DNA of 55,000 nt, from the NCBI RefSeq assembly GCF_000091045.1, contig NC_006670.1, positions 1,510,701 to 1,565,700 on the forward strand. The letters run 5' to 3'. Source of the DNA: Cryptococcus deneoformans JEC21. Lineage: Eukaryota > Basidiomycota > Tremellomycetes > Tremellales > Cryptococcaceae. A program made the position numbers and the translations under genes. This document shows, piece by piece, positions 13,539 to 23,053 of this stretch (positions within the stretch are counted from its first letter, which is position 1; each line of letters starts with the position of its first letter). The notes under the pieces were generated by a model. That model was not told where the DNA came from and ran no database searches. It saw only the letters and a list, made by a program, of their open reading frames with translations.

Positions 13539-14101
13539 ATGTTCACCCCGAATGCTTTCACCGCTCTCATTGCCCTTTTGTCCACTACTTCCCTTGTATT
13601 GGCCACCGATTATAGGTTACTCGTTAATAAACCTTCTTGTCAGACCATAGACCAATTCAGATTCAAGTGAGTCGCGTCTTAGAGGTCTGCGCCCTCCTAA
13701 ATCACAATCATGATGTCGCCCATCGTACTGCCGCTGAGACCTTCTGTCCCCCATTTCAATCTACGCTAGCTTCGAGACACTATGCCCGGTATTCGAGACC
13801 TCTAATACAACAGAATATAAAGGCGGCTTATACTTTTATCCGGGCGACTATCAAGGACAAAACGCCGATAGTAAGCCCCTCATCCATTTTGGTCACGAGA
13901 AGCTCACTGTGACGGTTTATACTTGATTTATTGTAGCTCAAGCTCGGGTATTCTGCGTAAGTCTACAATCTCTGCTCCACAGCTTAAATGTGGGAAGCTC
14001 GCTGATTCGAGATCTACTAGACATACGTCAACAGCACTGACAATGTCGTCTACTCTGTCACCTCTGAGCTCGTTACCTCACTTGGTGGATCGATCGCCTG
14101 A
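13539..14101 (+). CDS. small secreted protein, unknown family
   Basis: Not recognised. Exons: 13539-13666, 13770-13870, 13937-13956, 14021-14101; 109 residues. It opens with a signal peptide, MFTPNAFTALIALLSTTSLV, likely cut after LVLA. The mature part is about 85 residues with three Cys (in KPSCQT, ETLCPVF, RVFCTYV), an NTTEY glycosylation sequon and another at VNSTDN. The third exon is only 20 bases, but it is flanked by clean GTAAGT/TTGTAG signals and its phase links GQNAD to TYVNSTDNVVYSV. It lies beside two secreted lectin genes in a gene-poor island. The structure is by eye: alternative splicing at GTTACT in exon 1 is possible but has a poor donor. Confidence 0.7.
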
Positions 14102-14546
14102 GGGGTGATCATACATTGGTGGTCAGATACTGAAAAAACACAGTACAGGTAGTTTACCTCAGCAGTAGAGACAAGCCGCTTCGTAGCATAATTGGATAAG
14201 GGAATGCAAGCTTTTTTTCATTTCCTTCGGGACAACTAGCCATATTTTTTTAGCCTCTGGGAATGTATTGCAGACGTGAGCTCTCTATTCAGACTTGCGG
14301 CAACTGATGCCCTCTCAGAATATCCTCCGCCGTAGCTATACTACGTCCCTTGGTAAGTGGAATCTTCTTTAAGCCGCTTAAACTAAGAAATATGTCTCCA
14401 GACTCTCGTTCAAACAGGAAAATAAAGCTCTTGTAGTTTCACAGCTCCCTAACCCTTTCATTGTCGTCGGCATCGTCAGTGTCTTTGTTCTTGAAGATCT
14501 GTCGCTCCACAAAATTAATACATGATGCATATGTATGATATGGACA
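14102..14546. other. intergenic, convergent 3' ends
   Basis: Short AT-rich gap between two convergent secreted-protein genes. The 3' terminus of the lectin gene on the minus strand could extend to about 14460 under one alternative splice (see that entry). Nothing else seen. Confidence 0.5.
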
Positions 14547-15317
14547 CTACAGTCTGCCATATCTTTGTAAATATTTTCGAAAGCTGTTCTGTCTTAATTG
14601 TTAGGGTAAGGAAGCTCGAAGAATACCTGATTGTCATTGTTGTCGGCACACTCCCAAACCTGAAGCTCCTTCACAATGACATAGGGATTTTGATTAATCT
14701 GCCCTGATCCTTCCTTCACGTCGAGGCAGAGGTCTTAAGCATGGCATGTCAGAATCAAAATATTCATAGGAATAAACCACTGCTCACCAGTGGAGTCGAG
14801 CTGGATCTTGTCCTGGGCACTATAGTTCCATGTCTGTTTTTGCCCGTTTCCGCAATGGTCGAGGGTTAAACTGGACCCAGAAACAGGGTTATCACCCGCA
14901 GAGAGACACATGTCGCCAATCTTGTTTTGGAGAGAGATAGGCCCAATAGAGTCGTTCGTGACGTTCCAGAGCTGCAAAGGGGCCCAGGTAGCTTCATTGG
15001 GTTGGCAATAGGCGCTAAACAAAATGAGGGGTCAACATAAAAGCCCTTGCAGAAGGTAGAAGACTCTACATGTTCACAGCCGCACCATAGGCGGCGTAAC
15101 CGTTGCCGACCATTATACAGAGATCAGAGCGCCCGTAAGCTGGGAGATTGTGACTTAATAAATAAGGGAACAGTAACAGTTAAGTAAGGTACTCACGTCT
15201 AATACGACGACCATTGCCGGGAGAAGGATCTTGTACCTCAGTTGCCGCTGATGCAGGTGCCGAAGAGATGAAAGTAGAGGTCAATAACAAGGAGAGGAGC
15301 GCGATGATAGCCACCAT
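14547..15317 (-). CDS. secreted ricin-B-type (beta-trefoil) lectin, copy 1
   Basis: Predicted carbohydrate-binding secreted protein; only the lectin fold is present, with no toxin catalytic domain. Exons (minus): 15317-15197, 15139-15070, 15014-14788, 14733-14627, then a short last exon. A signal peptide (MVAIIALLSLLLTSTFISS, cut near SAPASAA) precedes trefoil repeats with the expected pattern: SDLCIMVGNG, LQLWN, GDMCLSAGDN, LDHCGNGQKQTW, DLCLDVKEGSGQ, LQVWECADNNDNQ. The C-terminus is uncertain. Splicing a 38-base intron (14589-14626, perfect CTAAC branch) ends at 14547. Reading through ends at 14594. A longer intron gives a third short tail. All lack the final QxW. The main model is about 188 residues. 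A paralogue lies 2.3 kb away on the same strand. Confidence 0.8.
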
Positions 15318-15456
15318 GATGACGTTGAAAATTATCGGGGTTCGATAGTACCTAGCTCGTTGCTACTGTCCGTGGTAGTTGGAAGAAGTTACTGTTGCTG
15401 CAGGACTGGTTCTTGGACAGTAATAAGATGGTCTTTCTGGTTCTATCCGTGACTCC

Positions 15457-15464
15457 TTATTATA
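15457..15464 (-). promoter_or_regulatory. TATA-like box of lectin copy 1
   Basis: TATAATAA on the minus strand, 139 bases upstream of the ATG at 15317. Confidence 0.4.
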
Positions 15465-15711
15465 CCAATTCTCCTTCATCGCCTCATCGACTTCTGATCT
15501 TATGAAAATGACCGGTAACGTTAGTACTGCACCCACAAGAGGTCCTTTGTTTGATATCTGCTGACTTTTACCGGGGGCTAGTGACACAGGAACGATGGAT
15601 TAGCACTGAAGAGGTAGATGCCAACGACACCGCCCCCGAAGCCGACCGGAAACGGGATACTGGCCGAAGAAGATATGGGTTAGATATGGGTTAAATTGTG
15701 AACAAAGCTAT

Positions 15712-15730
15712 GGGGGGGGGGGGGGGGGGG
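15712..15730. repeat. homopolymer, 19 G
   Basis: An uninterrupted run of 19 G on the plus strand, 395 bases upstream of lectin copy 1. Such runs are length-unstable and can form G-quadruplexes; the exact length may also be a sequencing approximation. Confidence 0.9.
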
Positions 15731-17658
15731 TATGGAGAAAAAAGGGAAGGTGATGAGGAACTCGTGGTATGATGTTGTCATCTATAATTTTTTTCGGGTT
15801 TCATAAGGGGCCCGATGATCAATGACTTGTTAAGTTTGTCACCAGGAATCACCGATCACCGCTTTACCGCATCTATGTGTGTCATCGGTTCGCCATTCTT
15901 TTCCAACGGGCTTTGTGGAAAAGGAAGAAAAGAAAATTGCCTTGCTACGATGATTTCAATGGGCGGACAATAACACCGTGACTGGCATGGTATGCAAGGC
16001 CTATTTTATAGCAAAGGCGTATCCAGCACATGCTTTTGTAATATATCGCGGAGCAGTCGGGAGACAGATAAGGAACAAATCATAAGCGGCTGTCAAAGCG
16101 CGCAAAGCATTTTTAGTTGAAGGGGATCTATTATGGTTTGCCCATCCACTGTCACGTCTGATTATCCCCGGCAGAGGGTTTGCCGTTTCTTCTTACCATT
16201 CGGCTGTAGTATATCTGCTTCCTCTTTTTTTCGCTAGACCACCCTGCGTGTCCCACTCATATCATTATGAGGACGGCGGAATAAGTCGCCCTTTGGGGAA
16301 ACGAAAGGCAGATGATGATTTAATGCCCAGGATCACGGCAAAGGGATTAAAAGCAGGTAGGAGAGGGGGAGCGGGCGGAGGTAGTATGCCTTTTTTGAAA
16401 ATATAGGAAAGTATAGAGTTGGGTATAGTACTCGAGTAGTGAGGAGACTTCAACGTCAGCAGCAGGAGCTATTATGGTTTATGTCATTTGTGCATCATCG
16501 ATAACGTTAGGGACTACGCAGAAAGTAGGGAGAGACTTAATGAACAACAATGTCCGTGCGACTGCAGGGGAGGGATGGGGGGGCAGGTCAACAAGGCTGA
16601 ACACTAAAGCTAATAGACATGGATCAAATAGGTACACTGCTGCAACCCGTCGGGTCCTCGGCAAACCATAAGCTTATCCGGACCGTAGGCTTTTCGGGTG
16701 AATGATGCCCATATACAGGCCTCAGACATAGGACATATCAACCAAGCAAGTTATGAGGACAGGGGAAGAAATAGCTCAAAAGGATAGTCAAACGAGACCA
16801 GACTTAGACGTCATGGGGAGACGTGCCAAAGAGCACCAATTTCATATTTTGCTGAAGCCGAAGGCCCGAGAAGTCAGTACGTAAATAGCCGCGCATCATC
16901 ACCGATCCTCCCTGTCTATCTCACAAGCCGTTCCACCCGTTTTTACACTAGAGTACTCATGTTTGCTGCATGTCCTATTACGGTAGATGATGGGTTAAGG
17001 TCCTCATACGATACGACTAGTGTCCATCTTGATCCATGCTCTTCGTTCATTCCCTCAAACAATTGATCGCAGATCATAAATAAAGGGGGTAAATAAATAA
17101 AAAATACCCCAGGCGCCCGGCTTTTCTGTATCGCATGATATCATACCGGCTATCAGGAACCGTCTCCCGAAATGCCGAAATCTTATCGACGAAGCCGTTC
17201 TGTTCCTTACAGTTTCAGCAGGGCCGGTTGAATCATAGCTTCATGAACCTTTCGATTTCAGAAAGAAGGGCCTTCCCCTACTTGCGCAATGGCAGTAAAG
17301 AATAAAGCAAGAAATGATAATCTTGAGGATTGCTGTCGGCAAATTTCCCTGATAAACTCTTATTTTCAACGGGCAGAAACCAAAAGCATCTGTTGTTGAG
17401 TACCACATCTCGATTACTCGTGAGAATTACTTCATGGGTGCGTTTTGGAGATATTCATCAGAATCCTTGAATTAGTACTGTGCATACCTACATCTCGATT
17501 TCAGATAATAAAAGTGCTATATTCATTACACTACTACGTTTCACCAGTGAATGACTGTCCATCCTCATCATTCCTAAATATTATCGAATACGTGTTGATT
17601 ATAACTGTTGGGCTGCTGTTACGAGGCATACAAATTGTGATCTTCAGAGTTTCCAGAC

Positions 17659-18391
17659 TTAGTTACTCCAAGCAGTGCAAGTTCTAGAAGGGGTAGGGCC
17701 GGAGGATGTGGAAGAAGGAGCGGGGCCGCTACCGTCGATAATATTCCAAACTAAAATGGGGTTAGTTTTGAATTGGAACAATACATAGGGAAGATGACGA
17801 ACCTTGGTTGGTGTTATAAGGAGTGCATTGGTAGCTTAAGATGGTTGTCAGTTACCATACATGATAGTTGGAGCAAAAAAAAGGAACACTCACGTCTGGG
17901 GCCCGTTGTCGCCCTCATCGAGACATTGGTTGCCGCCGGTGATGGCAATGCGCTGGTCACCAGTCAAAAACCAACTGAAGGGCCTAATAAGCAAGTGCGC
18001 AACATTTGAACGCTGGGTACTTACGTCTGCTGGAAAAGGCCAGGGTAAGAAGTCCAGATCTGCAGACACAAGATGTTAGCTAAGCCTAAGGCTAAAGAGG
18101 AACGGAGAGACGAACCTTGACACCTTCGTTGTTGTCACTGCCAGTACCAGCATCCAAAGCGAAGTTAGTGCCGTGAAGGATAACACTGCCGGACCCAGGG
18201 TTGATATCCCAAGTTTGGGCTTGATCACAGCTTACAGTGACGACTTGAACGCCGTTGCTGTAGTCGTTGCTGTTAGGGGATAGGCATTTGCTGTCTCTGG
18301 AGGACTGGATCTTGGCACCAGAGTAGCGTTTGGTGAGAGGGGTAGCAGACACGAGAGCGAGCAAGGGAAGAAAGGTAGCGAAGAACAACAT
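17659..18391 (-). CDS. secreted ricin-B-type (beta-trefoil) lectin, copy 2
   Basis: Predicted secreted carbohydrate-binding protein, lectin fold only. Exons (minus): 18391-18116, 18059-18025, 17974-17894, 17834-17803, 17750-17659; 171 residues. The signal peptide is MLFFATFLPLLALVSA, followed by a Kex2-like TPLTKR processing site. Trefoil motifs appear in order: DSKCLSPNSNDYSNGVQV, CDQAQTWDI, NFALDAGTGSDNNEGVKV, QCLDEGDNGPQTYQC, NTNQVWNIID. The final QxW is intact, unlike copy 1. The tail is Ser/Pro/Thr-rich and ends TCTAWSN. Four introns cut the domain, one exon being 32 bases. A good TATA lies upstream. Confidence 0.88.
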
Positions 18392-18502
18392 ATTTGGGGT
18401 GCTGGATGGGCTGGTTGGTGACAGTTAAACAAGCAGTGGAAGATAAGAAGAGAATTCAAAAAGCTTGATGGACGGGGTTCTCTATCTTATTCTGGAGGCT
18501 GT

Positions 18503-18510
18503 CTTTTATA
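18503..18510 (-). promoter_or_regulatory. TATA box of lectin copy 2
   Basis: TATAAAAG on the minus strand, 112 bases upstream of the ATG at 18391; a near-consensus TATA element. Confidence 0.55.
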
Positions 18511-20834
18511 CGTTGTTTGCATCGTCCCAAAAATGGGGCTGTGAAGTGGTGGATATACCCTCACATGATATCGTCTTCTCTCTTCCGGCATGTCTCGACA
18601 CAGCCTCTTGTTCTTGTCGTAACCGGTGACAGAAGGACATACGTAACTTTTAGACTCAAAGAATCAATTAATAGAAGAAACTTTCCGTTGTGCCGGCGGG
18701 AGTGTCATGACTACGAAGCCTAAAAATGGAAGCTGTTCATGTCAAAAGAAAGAGTACCCCCGAAGTCAACAGAATCAGATGTAAAAGCAGCTAACATATG
18801 AAGGCGATGCCCGCCTCTCAACTCCAGAAGAGATCTTCTAGGGATTCGTAGACATACATGATGGTGGAAGAGCAGAGTGACGAGTGACGAACGACTAGGC
18901 TATACACGCTTCAGCCTTGCTTAATATGGATCCTTCCACATTTGCGAGTTGGTGAGTTGCGGGCTGCTGGAAAAGGGAACTCAGCACCGGATACGCATCA
19001 GCTCCTGTCCCTTTCTTCCTTTTGATATATGAACCTCTCGCGTCTAGCCCTCGTCGTCACCCCCCAAATACTGCTAGACGAATCTCAAATTAACCATAAG
19101 GAGTATTTTGATGACCCTGCCAGATCATGAAGCGGCATTGGAGGTCAGCTGATGATCATTATTTGCTCTTTAATTCGGTCGGGTCAGCGTTGGATGAGTC
19201 CGGGCCCGCGTGGTAGCTTTCTAAATAAAAGTATTTCCATCGTCATTTTTTGTATAATGAGTGTTGTGTTGGTAGTACGTATGCAAGTTGACTACTTGCA
19301 GCAGGTAGTTCTCGTCCGCTTCCCGGAGAATTCATCTGATATAATCCCCTCTTTTTGCGGTGCAATTCTAACGGAAGTACGTACGTAGACGTGTTCCTTT
19401 TTGTCATTCACTAGGGGGAGGAGGAAAGTTGATGGTTCCTCGATTTTAACAATGGAAGGGTCATGGCTGTTCAGTTGGCCGGCACCTGGTGTTGGTGGTG
19501 CCTTGGTGGATACTGCGGATAAAACTGCTGATATTCGGCCAATTTTATTGCCCACGTCAGTTGGATGGTAAGTTTTCCTGCTGCACCTGCTTCCCTTCCG
19601 TCACCGCTTTACCCTTACCCTGCTGACGGAAGTTTTGGCTCCAGGTCTACTAATAACCATATCTGATGCGGTTTGCGGCGAACTTTTATGATATCATGCT
19701 CAGGACATCAAGGACTGGTTCCTCGAAGACCCAATATTGCCCCCGTCTTCGTTATTATCATAGTAATTAAGCAGTTATCAGCTGAGGAGGTGTGACTCGA
19801 GCTCAGCTGCTGATACGAGTTTGGCCAGATTATTTTTAGTGCCAAAATGCCGTGCCATGGTCTAATCATGGCAGAGTTGATCAACGACGAATAATATTAT
19901 GAACTCCCTTGTTCTGTAGCAATTGTTGAGGGAAGGTCTTTCAACTGAATTAGCACTACTCTGTTTTTCATGCTCCCGACCCCGCTGATTATCCTCTGGC
20001 TCACCACAGGCTCATGTTGATCGACTCATATCTGCTGATGTATAAGCTGTGTAGCTGTGAAGGTGTGCGAATCCTCGCATTTTCCTGTCTAACCGAGTAT
20101 ATTAATTGATTATTAGGTGTTATTAGACTGTAGTGTCAAGGGTCTAGTATTATGGCCAATCATCCTCCTCCCAAGTAGTGATCTCCCTGCCTTGCCCTCA
20201 TCCACCTGGACTCTAAAAAGTGGAAGCTACTATGAAAGGGAAACCATTTTAGTACAACGACTGACTGTCGCTCTGAATATTTAAATTTGAGCGTTGAAAA
20301 CGTAACTAATAAACACTCCATTGCTACTATGTACGCACCACGCTATTCATAATTCTGCCGCTATTTATTCATGCACAATCTTTCAGACCGAAGAGGAGAA
20401 CGTCCCCCCTCAGGCATGAATTGCGAAGAGAACAGCATACCTCGTAGCCCTTCATTCGCAAAATAGGAGCCGTGGTGGTTTGCACCGTTAGAACTTCCTT
20501 AGAAGATGTATGTATGTGTGTGGAAGAAGATGCGGCTCCTTCATGTATATGTCTCCACAACATTGGCATAGACAAAAAGGTACGACGATGGCCGATCATC
20601 AATGATGCTGATTTACGCCTGTGAGTTCCCATTAACGGCAGCTTCATACAGGAGTATCTACAGCACGGACGTCGACAGTAACTAATAAGCGGAGATCTGT
20701 TATCCACAATTTTTCACAATCGTCCTCCAAGGGTTTGTCTTCCCCATGCTGTTAAAGTCCAATTACGCGTACCCGCAGATCACCCTCAAAGGAAGAAGGA
20801 TACCATAACTCTTCCCAAATTGCTCAAATCTCTC

Positions 20835-21095
20835 TCAAAACTCTCTTGCCGCCCTGTCTCTTCCTCCTTTTGTTGTATCTTTTCTGCCTACTCTATATGA
20901 TATTGAGGGGTATCGTAAACGCCTTGCGTACCTCTCGTGGAGCGATCGGTGTTTGAGTCGGTTATGATGTAGGTACTGCGCGCTTGCGGCAATGAGGACC
21001 ATTAATGGGGAAATAATAAGAGGTTGTGGTGCGCTCCCCGCTGAGTGGTAAGGAGGATGAATTTCCGTCCACGGACTGGACCAAAATGAAGCCAT
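20835..21095 (-). CDS. candidate small membrane protein (86 residues), uncertain
   Basis: An intronless ATG-initiated frame. It starts MASFWSSPWTEIHPPYH, has one hydrophobic segment (PLIISPLMVLIAASAQYL) near residues 28-45, then a strongly basic, Arg/His-rich tail ending GGRDRAAREF. This topology (one span plus basic matrix-side tail) is seen in small mitochondrial proteins, but no family is recognised and the frame could be chance. Its value is that it is the only protein-like frame in a 3.4-kb gap. Confidence 0.25.
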   Translation of the reverse strand: MASFWSSPWTEIHPPYHSAGSAPQPLIISPLMVLIAASAQYLHHNRLKHRSLHERYARRLRYPSISYRVGRKDTTKGGRDRAAREF

Positions 21096-21759
21096 GGCCA
21101 ATAAATAATTAGATTATGGAAGCCGACTTCCTTTGAATCAGTTAATGGACTATAATATGGTTCAGTTAACAGCTCTCCAGATGGCTAGAAAAAAGGGATC
21201 TCGTTACCGATATCACTTTTCTCGATATGTCCCCCTCTTAGGCCTCGGACCCAGTAATGGCCACTCATCTCGTCGGCGAATGCCTTATCCTTTAGAACGT
21301 CTCCCTGCGTTTAAAGCACATCCGAGAGATTTGACTCTTGTTATTTTTGTTCACTGATTGGCACGTGTGGCCAATTGTTGATTTTGGATGGAATGAAAAG
21401 TTGATACAGCTTTTGAATCTTGGAAGACATAGTAAACTGAGCGGGTAGATTGACGGAGGGTCGATGCTAACGGATCAGCTAGGCTCTTCGCTGTGGTGTG
21501 CTGCTGTTACAGCTCAGAAAGCTTGTAGGGGAATGGACGGATGAGTTGGAAGAATTATATGGAAGATGGTTGGAGGTCTTGGAAGGACGTCACGGGCTTA
21601 TACTTTCGGCATTATCTTCAGCGGCTTCAAGCAATAATGTGCCGAGATCAATTCCGAAACATAATCGTCTGCAGTCGACGTTGTTTAATACATGAGCCAA
21701 TGAGGCAAGCATTATGGTATAATAGCCCTGATCCTTGACAATTCATTTGGTCAATTTGA

Positions 21760-22740
21760 TTATTCCGATTTTTTTCTCCATACGATGCCGGATGGTGAGA
21801 TAATCCCGTCGAGCTGAAAATCCCAGTCCCAGGTGGGAACTCTTTCCCCATGAGGTAATATCTGCGGCTCGAGTGCAATAGCCACTGTGGGCAGATTAGC
21901 CATTTTTTTCTTGAATCACATGACCAGATTGCACTTGCAGAACGTACTGAGTAAAGGACGAGGACGCGTGGAGGTGTATGATTGAAGAAAGCGGTCGTAA
22001 TAGGCTTTACCTCGGCCAAGCTGCGACCTTCGTCAGACTCATGTTTCGTCTTATGTTGAGTGGTAGAAACGCACTCTATTACATTCTTCATCGAATGCGA
22101 CACCCGGAATGAGGATCAAGTCCATTGGGGGGGCTTTCGGGCTCATAGCTTGGAACTCCATGAGCTTTTATTTTGATCGGGCGAGGCGGAACGCATACGT
22201 ACCATCCTCCCGGAAAGATTTGTCCATATCTCTCCTCTCTACCCCAGGGTCCACGATCCCCCATCTATCTAGAGGACAATTTTCTAGATCTTGAGTGGAA
22301 TACAGTCTGAGCATACGCATATCTTGTTCTGCTGATGGGCTGGAGAGCGACGGGGCAGAAGGGTTGTGGGTTCGAGAAGGGGGCGCAGGGATGTATGGGG
22401 TGTACAGTGAAGTTCCTAGGCAATCGAAGTAAGATTTGATTTTTAGGACATATAAAGCTGGATGAGCAGTATTACCTCGTTTGAGAAGATGATCTACAAT
22501 CAAGTCCGTCCGTAATTCACCTTGTGCCATACTGAGATAACACCCAACAGAGTTTGCTTTCTTGAAAAAGTTCTGATCAAGCAGTGTACGGAAGACGTCT
22601 CTGGCTGAACTAATGTAAGCTTCTATTAATTATAATGTACATCACTCACACTGCTTATCAATCTCGGAATCACTCATGCCTTTGAGCGTCCGAAGCATGG
22701 TTTTGCGCAGTGTTGCTTTGAGGGCGAATGTTACAGCCAT
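21760..22740 (-). CDS. FAU1: 5-formyltetrahydrofolate cyclo-ligase
   Basis: ATP-dependent conversion of 5-formyl-THF to 5,10-methenyl-THF, folate metabolism. Exons (minus): 22740-22652, 22609-22476, 22415-22203, 22148-22075, 22020-21948, 21884-21760; 235 residues, slightly above the usual length near 200. Family features in order: N-terminal ALKATLRKTMLRTLKGMS, GCYLSMAQGELRTDLIVDH, LYTPYIPAP, DLILIPGVAFDEECNRLG, LGRGKAYYDRFL (the nucleotide-binding glycine loop) and a C-terminal IALEPQILPHGERVPTWDWD. The extra length lies in a Ser/Pro-rich loop after PAPPSRTHNPSA. It is divergent from ABZ1 with 313 bases between start codons, an apparent functional pair. Confidence 0.93.
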
Positions 22741-23053
22741 TTTGTCTTGTTCTTCTTGTCTCCCAGTGACACTGGGTTCCGGATTGCTCATTAGGCACTC
22801 CAAAATGAAAGTGTCAGGAGGGGTAATGGTCCGGTACTGGCCAAGATCTTAGTATCTGTGGACCTTATTGGTTTGTGGAAATAGCATGGTGATGGGGAGA
22901 TGGGGCCGGAGAGGATTAGAAAGTGATGATGTGGGGACTTGAGGTGCGGCGACTTCCGGTGGTTGAGCTGGATGGAGATGTTTTAGAAGTTAGTGAGTAT
23001 CTTCTGTTTTTCCGAATTGTTTTTCGTCGAGATTCTTGGCGCAGAGAGTGACG
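22741..23053. promoter_or_regulatory. shared FAU1/ABZ1 bidirectional promoter region
   Basis: 313 bases between divergent folate-gene start codons. No clear TATA near either start was noticed. Co-regulation is an inference from the arrangement. Confidence 0.45.

Larger units (their letters stand above)
15318..17658. other. gene-poor stretch between the two lectin genes
   Basis: 2.3 kb without a convincing reading frame on either strand. It includes the promoter of lectin copy 1, a 19-base G run (15712-15730), and the 3' UTR side of lectin copy 2. No repeats with coding capacity and no tRNA found by eye. Confidence 0.55.
18392..21759. other. long gene-poor region (3.4 kb)
   Basis: The longest stretch without a secure gene. 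It holds the promoter of lectin copy 2 and AT-rich tracts around 19730-20330. One small minus-strand frame (20835-21095) is listed separately with low confidence. Another minus frame at 20369-20707 opens with a non-ATG codon and has no domain. No tRNA, rRNA or mobile element was recognised. Confidence 0.5.

Noticed and set aside
14735..18391. Ricin-type toxin genes
   Set aside because: Both proteins contain only the beta-trefoil lectin fold; there is no ribosome-inactivating or other toxin catalytic domain nearby.
20369..20707. Minus-strand frame of 112 codons
   Set aside because: It begins at a GTG codon, has no domain or signal and lies in AT-variable intergenic DNA.
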